Shown here piece by piece: positions 1 through 8,435 of a stretch of 36,172 nt of DNA; positions within the stretch are counted from its first letter, which is position 1; every line of letters begins with the position of its first letter. This DNA comes from Acrasis kona (Eukaryota > Heterolobosea > Eutetramitea > Acrasida > Acrasidae), in NCBI GenBank assembly GCA_026419775.2, contig JAOPGA020001744.1, positions 1 to 36,172 on the forward strand. The letters are read 5' to 3'. The notes under the pieces are model-generated. The model was not told the DNA's origin, did no database searches, and saw only the letters and a list, made by a program, of their open reading frames with translations. Made by a program: the position numbers and the translations under genes.

Positions 1-345
1 GGGCATTGTTCTTTGATTTTGTTTGCTTTGATTGCCACTCAATATTCCTCTCTAGTCCTCGATTGAATCATTCGCACAACTCAATGCTTTCTTTTATTGT
101 GAAGGTTGTTGTCACTTTCAAGGTGATTACGCAAATTGTCGCTAAACGATTTGGTCTCGTTCACTAAAGATACCCTACTTCGGAGCAGGTATGTTGTCGT
201 ATTTTATCTCGGTGATAAGAACTTATAAATAGTATTAAATAGTTGTAATATTTGCTCAATCGATATTGAGTGGCCCAAGTAGGACATGCCGTGCTTCATC
301 GTGCTTTTCTGTCGTGACTTTGTCTTTATTTGTAAAGAATAACAA
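1..345. other. 5' flank, no gene seen
   Basis: I see no open frame or RNA gene here. It should hold the promoter and 5' leader of the MAP kinase gene that begins at 346. A small hairpin-like element (CTCAAT/ATTGAG arms, 4-nt loop) lies at 255-270; its significance is doubtful. Confidence 0.5.
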
Positions 346-1663
346 ATGACAAACTACAACCAAGAGATTAACTTTGCCAGTCCCACACACTCTGCGTCGA
401 ATGTTAGCCCTCTTATAACAGAATATGTCACAACCAATGTTTGTGGAAATATGTTCACTCTCCCAAAAAGATACGAGGTAACGGGTGCCGTGGGCAAAGG
501 TGGATACGGAACTGTTGTGTATGTTAGTGCATTTATAATTCTAAACGTTTTAGTTCCGCAATCGATCATAAAACGAAGGAAAATGTTGCCATTAAAAAGA
601 TTGTGAACCTGTTTGAACAAGATAGGAATTACCAAAAGAGAATTCTGAGAGAAATTAAAATTCTTAGACATTTATGTGGCAGAGATAACGTAAGAGACCT
701 TTTTAGCTTTTTAAATTTTACTGGTAGATTATTTGTCTAAGAGACTTGGTTCCGCCTCCCTCATTCGAAGAGATGAAAGATGTATATATAGTGACTGATT
801 TGATGGACTCTGACATGGATGCGCTACTTAGGAGCAGACAGTTTACTGACGAAGCCGTGCGATACTTTTTATTTCAGATATTGAGCGGAGTCAAGGTCAT
901 GCACAGTGCTAACATTATACATCGTGACATTAAACCAAAGAACATCCTATTAGATAAAAAGGACTACAACATGCGAATATGTAAGAACTCTTTGCGAATT
1001 ATCACTAATCATAATTAGGTGATTTTGGATTGTCCCGTGCGATAGACAGCGAATATCCATTTAGTAGCAAGTATGTAGTAAGCAGATGGTATAGAGCGCC
1101 TGAGGTCATACTTTATTGGGATAAACTATCCAAAGCCATTGATATTTGGAGCGTTGGGTGCATTCTTGCAGAAATGCTTGATGGCAAAGTGTTGTTCCAA
1201 GGAAAAGACTGTGAGTGAATGTTTTTGTGTTAGTCTAATCATTTTAGTCAATCATCAGCTGAGTTTGATTCTAGCTGTTACAGGATCTCCAAGTGAAAAG
1301 GAGTTGAGAGGCTGCAAAGAAGGAATTGCATTTTATCGTCAAAACTATCCAAACAAAATACCAAAAAGAAAACTTTCAGACATGTATCCTAAAGCGAACC
1401 CATTAGCCATAAAGTTATTAGAGAGAATGTTGGAATGGGATCCCGAACGTAGAATCACAGTGGAAGAGGCCCTACAGCATCCTTACTTTGAAAAGATGCA
1501 TCCTGATGGAGAGGAGGATGAAGAGGAGGACGATTATTGTGAACCTTTCAACTACAACTTTACTGAGGACTGTAAAACAGAAGACATTAAAAAGATCATC
1601 TACGAAGAAATCTCTGAATTGCAGGACGAGGAGACTGATCCTATGGAGGACGATAGTGATTAA
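346..1663 (+). CDS. MAP kinase-like protein kinase (CMGC, ERK-type)
   Basis: Five exons by splice signals: 346-518, 554-689, 728-980, 1019-1210, 1248-1663 (introns 35-38 nt), giving 389 aa. The protein is a Ser/Thr kinase of the MAPK family, expected to relay signals from a MAPK kinase. Visible motifs: glycine loop GKGGYGTVV (about 50-58), VAIKK with the ATP-binding lysine at 72, catalytic HRDIKPKN (168-175), DFG (189-191), and SRWYRAPE after the activation loop. The MAPK phosphorylation motif TxY is replaced by S-K-Y at 204-206. A second feature is the acidic C-terminal tail (EEDEEEDDY) after the kinase core. The kinase core looks catalytically complete. The exact MAPK subfamily cannot be assigned by eye. 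Confidence 0.9.
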
Positions 1664-1770
1664 TTGTAAGCATTCATAAATAGTTTGTGTGTTTGTAAAT
1701 TGCGTGTTATTTCGCCGTCATGTCCGCATGATTTTTGGAACAAACTTGTAAATATCTCGACATCTTCAAT

Positions 1771-2496
1771 ATGAGCATTTACACACGATCATATAACGAC
1801 AGCACTGATCGCGAACAAGTTATGAGTGTATTTGAAGAGGGAATTTTGGCAGGAGCACCAAAGTCGCTACTTCAAGTACCACCACTTTTTATTGATGCTT
1901 TTGGAGGATTTAAAATCATAATATTTGGCGTGATATTATATGCGATACTTATCGGTTCTCTGTTTCATTTTGTGCACATTGATTCCCTTCGTTTCGCATC
2001 GTTTTCGGCATTTACCATCATTTCAGGAACTTTTTTGTACTTTGTGAAAGTTTCTTTAGATGCACTACTCGCAGCATATATAAAGAGATCAAAGGAGACT
2101 GACTTGAAAAACATTGACGAACATTACTTGAAAAGTCCATCAACACATTTCTGGGTCGCAGTCGACTCCGAAACAGATCAGATTGTTGGAATGGTAGCTG
2201 CGGACATCAAGAAGGACGAACCGAAAATAGCAGAACTAAGAAGATTATCTTGCAGAAGTGATTATAGAGGTATTGGTGTAGCCAAGCTGCTATTAGACAC
2301 TTTGGAACACTTTTGCAACGAGATGGGTTACGAAAAGGTTTACCTTGTCACAATTAGTTTAAATAAACCTGCAGTAAGGTTTTACGAAAAGAATGGATTC
2401 AATAGGATAAAGGATTCAAACTACACACAGATCCCATTGTACATACCAGTAAGCTTCCCCACTTTTGAAAAAACAATACACAAAAAGATGCAATAA
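1771..2496 (+). CDS. Membrane-anchored GNAT N-acetyltransferase (NAT8-like)
   Basis: A single exon encodes 241 aa; the first in-frame ATG is 1771. Residues about 46-100 form two hydrophobic segments, followed by a GNAT domain with the acetyl-CoA loop Y-R-G-I-G-V-A (about 167-173) and the typical end N-K-P-A-V-R-F-Y-E-K-N-G-F. Known relatives with this hairpin-then-GNAT layout (NAT8 group) acetylate cysteine conjugates or lysines at the ER membrane; substrate cannot be read from sequence. It starts about 105 bp after the MAPK stop on the same strand and converges on the TLC gene, with 67 bp between the stop codons. Confidence 0.8.
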   Translation: MSIYTRSYNDSTDREQVMSVFEEGILAGAPKSLLQVPPLFIDAFGGFKIIIFGVILYAILIGSLFHFVHIDSLRFASFSAFTIISGTFLYFVKVSLDALLAAYIKRSKETDLKNIDEHYLKSPSTHFWVAVDSETDQIVGMVAADIKKDEPKIAELRRLSCRSDYRGIGVAKLLLDTLEHFCNEMGYEKVYLVTISLNKPAVRFYEKNGFNRIKDSNYTQIPLYIPVSFPTFEKTIHKKMQ

Positions 2497-2563
2497 TAAA
2501 AATAACTTCTATCACAAAGTGTCAATTAATGAATGTAACATGAATAGAACAATATAAATACAT

Positions 2564-3544
2564 TTATTCCTTCTTTATTGTTTTGGTGTCACCCTTCTTC
2601 TTGGAAGACATACCCTTGAGGACAAGCGTCGTTATTTGCACAAACCAGAACAAATTCAATAGGAATAGTAAACTAGGAACAATGATAGGGCCTCTGATGG
2701 AATATGGTATCATCTCGTAGGTTTTCCTAATGGCGTACAAATGTACGTTTTGAATAAAGCACCAAACCACTCTGCAGACAAAAAACAATATCCAGAATAA
2801 AAGTCCGTTGATCTTATAAGCTAATGAGTCTCCCATGCCTAGTTTTAAGAAAAACCATCTATGATGGTAAAGTGGTGTTGTGACTTCGGTGAACAACAGA
2901 GCAATATTATAAATGAGTCCGATGCGATAATTTACATTATATGTCATGGCCACAATGCACAAAATGTGATGGACGACCATGGCGACATTTTGTCCAGCAA
3001 TCTTCATACGAAAGAAAAAGAGCAAGTCATAAATAAAATAACCCACGCTTATTCCAAGAACACCGGGAAAGGTCCAGTGGAAACCACCTGCACCAAATGC
3101 CCAAACATCGGTCGATTTTAGTAGAGACCAAACGGCTAGAGCGGTGGATATTATTGCATGTAAATAAGAAACTATTCTGATTAATTGTGAGTATTCAATT
3201 GGTTTGTTCTGTTACTTGTTGGGGTATCTAATGCGGTCATCTTCATTGAGTGATTTATAAATGTTCAAATTCTTGCCCAAGTATAGTGCAAGTTTCTCCA
3301 AAATGTGACAGATAACAAACGATATTAACAAACAGTACAGATACTCTGGTGTTCGGTTCATGTAGTTGCAGGTTTTAACAAAGTCAATGTACGTCAGGTT
3401 GTTGTTCACGATGTGGAAGTGGCTGAATAAAGAATTAAATGTTTACTCTATTTGAAGTTACCATGCTGCATCTTCGATAAAATGCTCTGGACATGCTGTC
3501 ATACCTAGGGATTCAAACAAGGTGTTATTGAACATGTTTGCCAT
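2564..3544 (-). CDS. TLC-domain multi-pass membrane protein
   Basis: Three exons on the minus strand: 3462-3544, 3216-3422, 2564-3176 (two 39-nt introns), encoding 300 aa. Several hydrophobic segments surround the TLC hallmark H-H-I-L-C (MVVHHILCIVA), plus a later L-L-F-T-E-V-T-T-P segment typical of TRAM/LAG1/CLN8 family proteins (TMEM56/TLCD type). The family includes ceramide synthases, but those carry a longer Lag1 motif (H-H-x-x-T plus D-x-x-D) which I do not see, so a TLCD-like lipid or membrane role is more likely. It ends in a lysine-rich tail (KKKGDTKTIKKE), perhaps an ER-retrieval type signal. Confidence 0.8.
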
Positions 3545-3667
3545 TATTCGTTTTTCACACTAGCACACAACTCATTTGGCGCGGAACAAATAAGTTAAAT
3601 TATCCGGCACAAACAGAAAATGATATATTGGAATGCGGGGAAGCAAATTCAAAATGGCATCGAATAT

Positions 3668-4664
3668 TCACACAGGGATTTTATTGAGCACATTCATTAT
3701 CTGCTCGTACAACATGAACGTGATGGCACCAGAGGGCGCAGTGCGCACGACGTGAGGTATGATGCCTCGGAAGAAGGTTCTGTATCCTTCGTATTTCTTC
3801 ATTTTGAAAAATGCATCAATCATTCCATCATACCTTACATGATGGTACTTATTTTTTTGATCTTGCAGCCTCGTTTTTACAACTTGTAAAGGATATGTAC
3901 TCACGACGGCGACCAGTTTCGTCAAATACCCAATTACAAAACCTTCTAATGCGTTTAAATTATTGTCGCCCTTGTTCTTTCTTCTTTTCAAATAAAATGA
4001 CTTCAACTCGTCATAGCAAACAAAGTTGATGACACCATGAGAGATTAAAAATAATGAAGGAATTAAACCAATATACAGAGCAGAGAGGCCCTCTTCGGAT
4101 ATTATCCTTTTGACAGCGTCAAGAGAGTTTTTATAAGGTACTACTACACGGCCTGAAAGTGGATCTACAATCTTCTCCAAAGATTTTTTGTTTTGAAGCT
4201 GCATTCTGGTTTTGACAAGCCAGATTGGGTGTGTTGCTAGGCATGTGGCCAATCCTGCGGTAACGCTAGATAGAATGAGGTACCTTGTTAGTGGCGTCTG
4301 GCCATTTTTTTCATATCTACTTTTTACTGAATTATAACTAAAAGTTTGAGATTATCCAAATAAATTTCACATACATGAAAAAATATAATCCCCAAGAGAC
4401 ACTAGCTCCTATGACGGAGGATCCAACACCCTGGTATAGAGCCCTCCAGCCTTCGTTTTTGATTATTTCTTTTGTACCTACAATCGTCTCTGCAAAGTAC
4501 CCGTGATGTTTTGGTTTAAATACTTCAAATTTGTCGGTCCTTCCTTGTGATTGTAGTCTCGTTTTCACGCTGTCCAAGGGATGTAGTAATAAATTAGTAA
4601 CAGCACCGGAGCTAAAGCCCGCGATCAATGCTTTGGAGTCAAGCTTGAAACTGCCATCTGACAT
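3668..4664 (-). CDS. Mitochondrial carrier, folate/FAD transporter type (SLC25A32/FLX1-like)
   Basis: Two exons: 4375-4664 and 3668-4337 (37-nt intron), 319 aa, the usual length for the family. Three repeats each carry a carrier signature: PLDSVKTR, PIWLVKTR and PLQVVKTR. The tryptophan in the second signature (P-I/L-W), together with the repeat-3 P-x-Q-V-V-K/R form, is what folate and FAD carriers of the SLC25A32/FLX1 group show. It would sit in the mitochondrial inner membrane with six helices. Pyrimidine carriers (SLC25A33/36) are the closest alternative because they share P-x-W in repeat 2. No truncation is seen. Confidence 0.85.
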
Positions 4665-4855
4665 TGTTGATTAAATTTTGTAAAAGAGCGCTTATTATCG
4701 AAATTATCCAGACAGCGGTTTGGGAGCTACATTGTGCTTAGAACTTATCGATGCTCTATAAGATATCGAACTCACGCCTACTACCTAGTAAGTTTTGTGC
4801 TCACGAACTGTATTCTGAAAGTTTTCGGAGAAAAAACTGTTTGAAGAGCGGAATC

Positions 4856-4864
4856 TATATATAA
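4856..4864 (+). promoter_or_regulatory. Possible TATA element
   Basis: TATATATAA lies about 40 bp before the ATG of the DUF676 gene. In DNA this AT-rich such a match can be chance. Confidence 0.25.
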
Positions 4865-4898
4865 AAAACCTATAAATAAAAATTCAATAATTCTTTTT

Positions 4899-6329
4899 AT
4901 GAACAACAATCCAACATACGCAGAAGAGGTTGTTAACAATGCTAAACAACTCCTCAAACCCAATCCTGATCTAATATTAGGCTCTATAACACATGATGCC
5001 CATATAAATCCAGGTGAACCATACCACATATTTATTTGCTGCCATGGAATGCATGCTGGCCCCAACGACTTCAACAAAATGGCAGCGGTGTTGCATAGCA
5101 GATACAAAAATGAGAATCATATTGTCGTATGCCACTTACTTAATTCTGTTCAACAATTTTAGTTTCAATCTAAAAACAACAAATCTGGTCAAACACACGT
5201 TGGTATAGAGCAGTTAGGGATATGGTTTGCAGAGGAAGTAGTCGCCTGCTTAAGACAACATGACATGCAGTTAAGGGGGATCAAATCAGGAAAAAAACAT
5301 TTGTTTTCATTCTTAGGTCATTCTTTGGGTGGTCTTATCGTTAGGCATTCGCTGGCATTATTGTATGGAGAAGATCTACCAATAGATTATCCTTTTAGAA
5401 CTATATTCGATCAGAGGTACAGAGACATTCTAGAGCCCACTTCCTTCTTTACATTATCATGTCCACACTTGGGTTGCAGACGAAACAATGGGGGAATCAA
5501 ACGATCGGCATGGAGGGCCAGCATACATGCATTTTTGAAATTCTTCGGTAAAACAGGGACTCAGATGAGGTTGGCCGATCACTTGAAGAACAGATCTGTC
5601 AAGATTGAGGACACGTGCATTTTGCAAAGAATGGCAGAACCAGACTCTCCGTTCATGCACGCACTCTGTAAGTTTAAATTCAGAACAGTGTTAGCGACAA
5701 CACATCACGACGTCAGCGTACCATTTTGTTCAGGCAGCATTCGTACGGTTAATCCTTACCCAGAAGCAAGCAGAGGTAAACCTGATTTCAGAATCGTTGG
5801 CTATAGTAATTTCGATCGTGATTACGAAAGAGTTTTCGAGAGACATTTACAGTTTGAAGCCCACTCAGATGTGGTCATTGGTCCTCCCATCGGAGAGCAG
5901 TCAATCAGAGTTCACGAAGGAGATGTTTTGAAAAATGATTCCGCTGTATATCGTTACGTGTCAGAAGAAGGAATTGTCAGTTATGGATCAGACTTGAAGG
6001 GAACCGAATTTGACGAAACTGCTGGCGAACAACTGGAACATTACATGCACGATGAGAAGAGACAAATGACATTTTTGACGGACATGGTTTCTAATTTACA
6101 TAAACTTTCATGGAGGAGGATTGATGTTGAATTCCGGTTTAGAGACCATCTTGAACAATTGTTTGTACATATATTACCGATAGGAAGCACCAAGAATTTG
6201 ACACATACAAAAGTATTGAGAGAGTTGAGCATGGCGGGTGCGAGATGTGTTGACGCTGGTGTTTCAATGTTGGAGTTGGATCACAAGAAAATGTTACAGA
6301 GTATGATGCAAGAAGAAACACAACTTTGA
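4899..6329 (+). CDS. DUF676-family putative serine esterase/lipase
   Basis: Two exons, 4899-5126 and 5163-6329 (36-nt intron), encode 464 aa. The alpha/beta-hydrolase core shows the N-terminal H-G-M-H-A-G-P-N-D segment (oxyanion region), the nucleophile elbow G-H-S-L-G-G at about 128-133, followed by GGLIVRHSLALLYG, and the later D-V-S-V-P-F segment expected to hold the acid residue. Family members (FAM135 and yeast ROG1-like) are lipid esterases. The C-terminal ~160 residues are charged and not recognised. The stop codon lies only 6 bp from the stop of the convergent gene downstream. Confidence 0.85.
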
Positions 6330-6335
6330 TATAAA

Positions 6336-7868
6336 TTAATGATTTAGTATTCTTATTATTTTTGTTTTAACTTCAAGTATTTTTTGTTGTAGAGCTTGAC
6401 ACACCACATCATTCTCATAAATTGAGCGGAAATGTTCCTCATGGTAAATGTCATCGTCTTCCTTATCCACCGTGAATTTTACGGGTACCTTAATGTTCTT
6501 GGCATGTAGCGCCTCCCCAACGACTTGTTTGATGCAGCTTGGAATGTTATCTTCTGATGACTGCGTCTTGTTCTCTTGAGATTTTATATTCTTCAAAGGT
6601 ATGTTGTCGTCGCTCATGAACATCCTAGTGTCGATAAGCGAAGGCGTAGTTGGCTTATCATCAATGGCTACATCTTGGTCTATGGAGTACTTGTCATAAT
6701 CTGAAGACTTTTCAACACTGTCAAACATGTGAGATGACAAGTATTTATAGTCATTGTTGATTGGTTTATTGTAATCAATTTTTGAATTCTTTGTTCTTTC
6801 TCTAATAAAGTTTAACATTTCCTCATCATTCAAATCATCATATTCTTGTGAATGTTGGTTGGCTCTTTCCAATACTAATTCCGCCATTTCGCTGGAGTGC
6901 TTGACCTCTACATCCAATTCATTTTCAATATTCATGGATAAAGTTAATTCCTGCTGATAATTTTTTAAAAAGTCGTTGGTGGACGCTATCAAGTCACTGT
7001 CATCGCTGGATATGCTTTTTATAGATTTTAAAGTTACTTCGTTTGTTTCTGTGTTTTTGGTTTTTGGTATCTCCTCTATTACCTCGTCTGCATTGATGCT
7101 ATCACTTGCAGTCATTGAAGATTCTTTTTGATCATTTTGGTTTTCTTCTTCGACATCAGTTATTTTAAGTGAACTGCTTCTAAACCTTTCGAGCATCCTT
7201 CGACGGTAGTCTGACATTGATTCCCCATTCATTACTGATGAATTGTTGTTCTGTGTTTGAGTTGTTGTTGGGCTCTTGTTGTCTATAGATGAGTCCGGAG
7301 GTGGGTCGATATCGTCCGCACTTGTATTTACACTTTTTATACTACGCCTCATGCGATTAATCACATCGGAACTCTTTCTACTTAATCTGAAGAACTCTTC
7401 TGGTTCGTCTTTTTGTTCCGAGTGGTGTTGTCTTGCATGTTGGGGAGTCTCTATAATTACATCAGATGAGTCTTCTTCATCGTCCGGTTCATCTTCCTCT
7501 TGACTGTCGTATTGAGTTTTCACCTCAACGATTCTCTTTTTTATTGGTTCTAGCTCTTTGTCTGCCTCCGCTATATTTCTTCTGATTTTTGGGGAATCAG
7601 GGGCATGGTCTTTTGATTTAGTAGCACCATTAAATCTAGGTATTGGTTTAATTTGTGAGGGTTTAATCTTTAAAGGTTGAAGGTCGTTGTTTTCGTATCG
7701 AATATTTTGGGTCTTAGATTGTGCTTGTTTAACTTTGCCAGGTCTGAAATCTCGGTCATTTCCATGTTCTCCGTCTTGAAAGGCATTCATTGTTATAAAT
7801 TTCAGTCCTCCTCTCCCACCACCTTCATGAATATGTTCGTGGTTGTGGACAGCAACCTTTCTGCTCAT
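6336..7868 (-). CDS. Unrecognised, largely disordered acidic protein
   Basis: A single exon encodes 510 aa. I do not recognise a family. The N-terminus is His/Gly-rich (HNHEHIHEGGGRGG); the rest is rich in Asp, Glu, Ser and Asn with polar low-complexity stretches (EEDEPDDEEDSSD), so it is probably intrinsically disordered. Short conserved-looking pieces are the first ~30 residues and a C-terminal stretch (DNIPSCIKQVVGEALHAKNI). The ATG at 7868 is only 30 bp from the ATG of the divergent small gene; an internal ATG at 7790 (MNAFQDG) would leave a more normal spacer but would lose the N-terminal motif. Confidence 0.65.
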   Translation of the reverse strand: MSRKVAVHNHEHIHEGGGRGGLKFITMNAFQDGEHGNDRDFRPGKVKQAQSKTQNIRYENNDLQPLKIKPSQIKPIPRFNGATKSKDHAPDSPKIRRNIAEADKELEPIKKRIVEVKTQYDSQEEDEPDDEEDSSDVIIETPQHARQHHSEQKDEPEEFFRLSRKSSDVINRMRRSIKSVNTSADDIDPPPDSSIDNKSPTTTQTQNNNSSVMNGESMSDYRRRMLERFRSSSLKITDVEEENQNDQKESSMTASDSINADEVIEEIPKTKNTETNEVTLKSIKSISSDDSDLIASTNDFLKNYQQELTLSMNIENELDVEVKHSSEMAELVLERANQHSQEYDDLNDEEMLNFIRERTKNSKIDYNKPINNDYKYLSSHMFDSVEKSSDYDKYSIDQDVAIDDKPTTPSLIDTRMFMSDDNIPLKNIKSQENKTQSSEDNIPSCIKQVVGEALHAKNIKVPVKFTVDKEDDDIYHEEHFRSIYENDVVCQALQQKILEVKTKIIRILNH

Positions 7869-7898
7869 GTGCGAATCAATAAACGCGCAATCATTAAA

Positions 7899-8401
7899 AT
7901 GAGCTCAACCACGTACCCAACAATTGCAAGAGACACACCAACAAATCAAACAGACAAAGAGGAGAGCAATGAGGCAAAGACGATTAAAAAAGCTCTGGAT
8001 TTATTAAATCAGATACAGCAGTCCACGCAACAATTCTTCACCAAAGTGTAATTTGATCCTTTTGGGAATCTCACGTTGTTTTTTTTAGTGAGTGGACATT
8101 TATAAATCCTTATCCATTTCACCAGGCACAGGCGGATAGCAAACATATATCGCACATGATCTCACAATTGGAGCAGTTGCTTGACAGCACCAAACTAACA
8201 TTCACACTAGACCACCGGTTTGGAGATATAACGTCAGATATGAAGGATGTGATACAGCAAATCAAGCAGGAAACTGTAGACTCAAAAGAATACCTTTCAA
8301 GGGTGGCCAAGAATGCCTCATCAGTGGTTGAACAAGTTTCAAGGTTTGATGTTCTACAATACCAAGATGATGATACAACAACAAAACCAGCTGAAGAATG
8401 A
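7899..8401 (+). CDS. Small coiled-coil protein (possible BLOC-1/BORC-type subunit)
   Basis: Exons 7899-8045 and 8126-8401 give 140 aa that is helical and coiled-coil in character (ALDLLNQIQQ, then ISQLEQLLDS, then DMKDVIQQIKQ). The size and the R-F-x(n)-M-K-D-x-x-x-x-I pattern vaguely recall KxDL/BORC-type lysosome-positioning subunits, but this is weak. The intron is 80 nt, twice every other intron in the window. If only 8048-8088 (41 nt) is removed, the frame stays open and 13 extra residues beginning V-E-W-T-F are inserted. The coiled-coil periodicity favours full removal. Confidence 0.6.
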
Positions 8402-8435
8402 AACATTAAAATATGATTATATATTTGACTTTTTA

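Noticed and set aside
4781-5107. 108-codon minus-strand frame upstream of the DUF676 gene
   Set aside because: It mostly mirrors exon 1 of the DUF676 gene and has no domain or own splice context.
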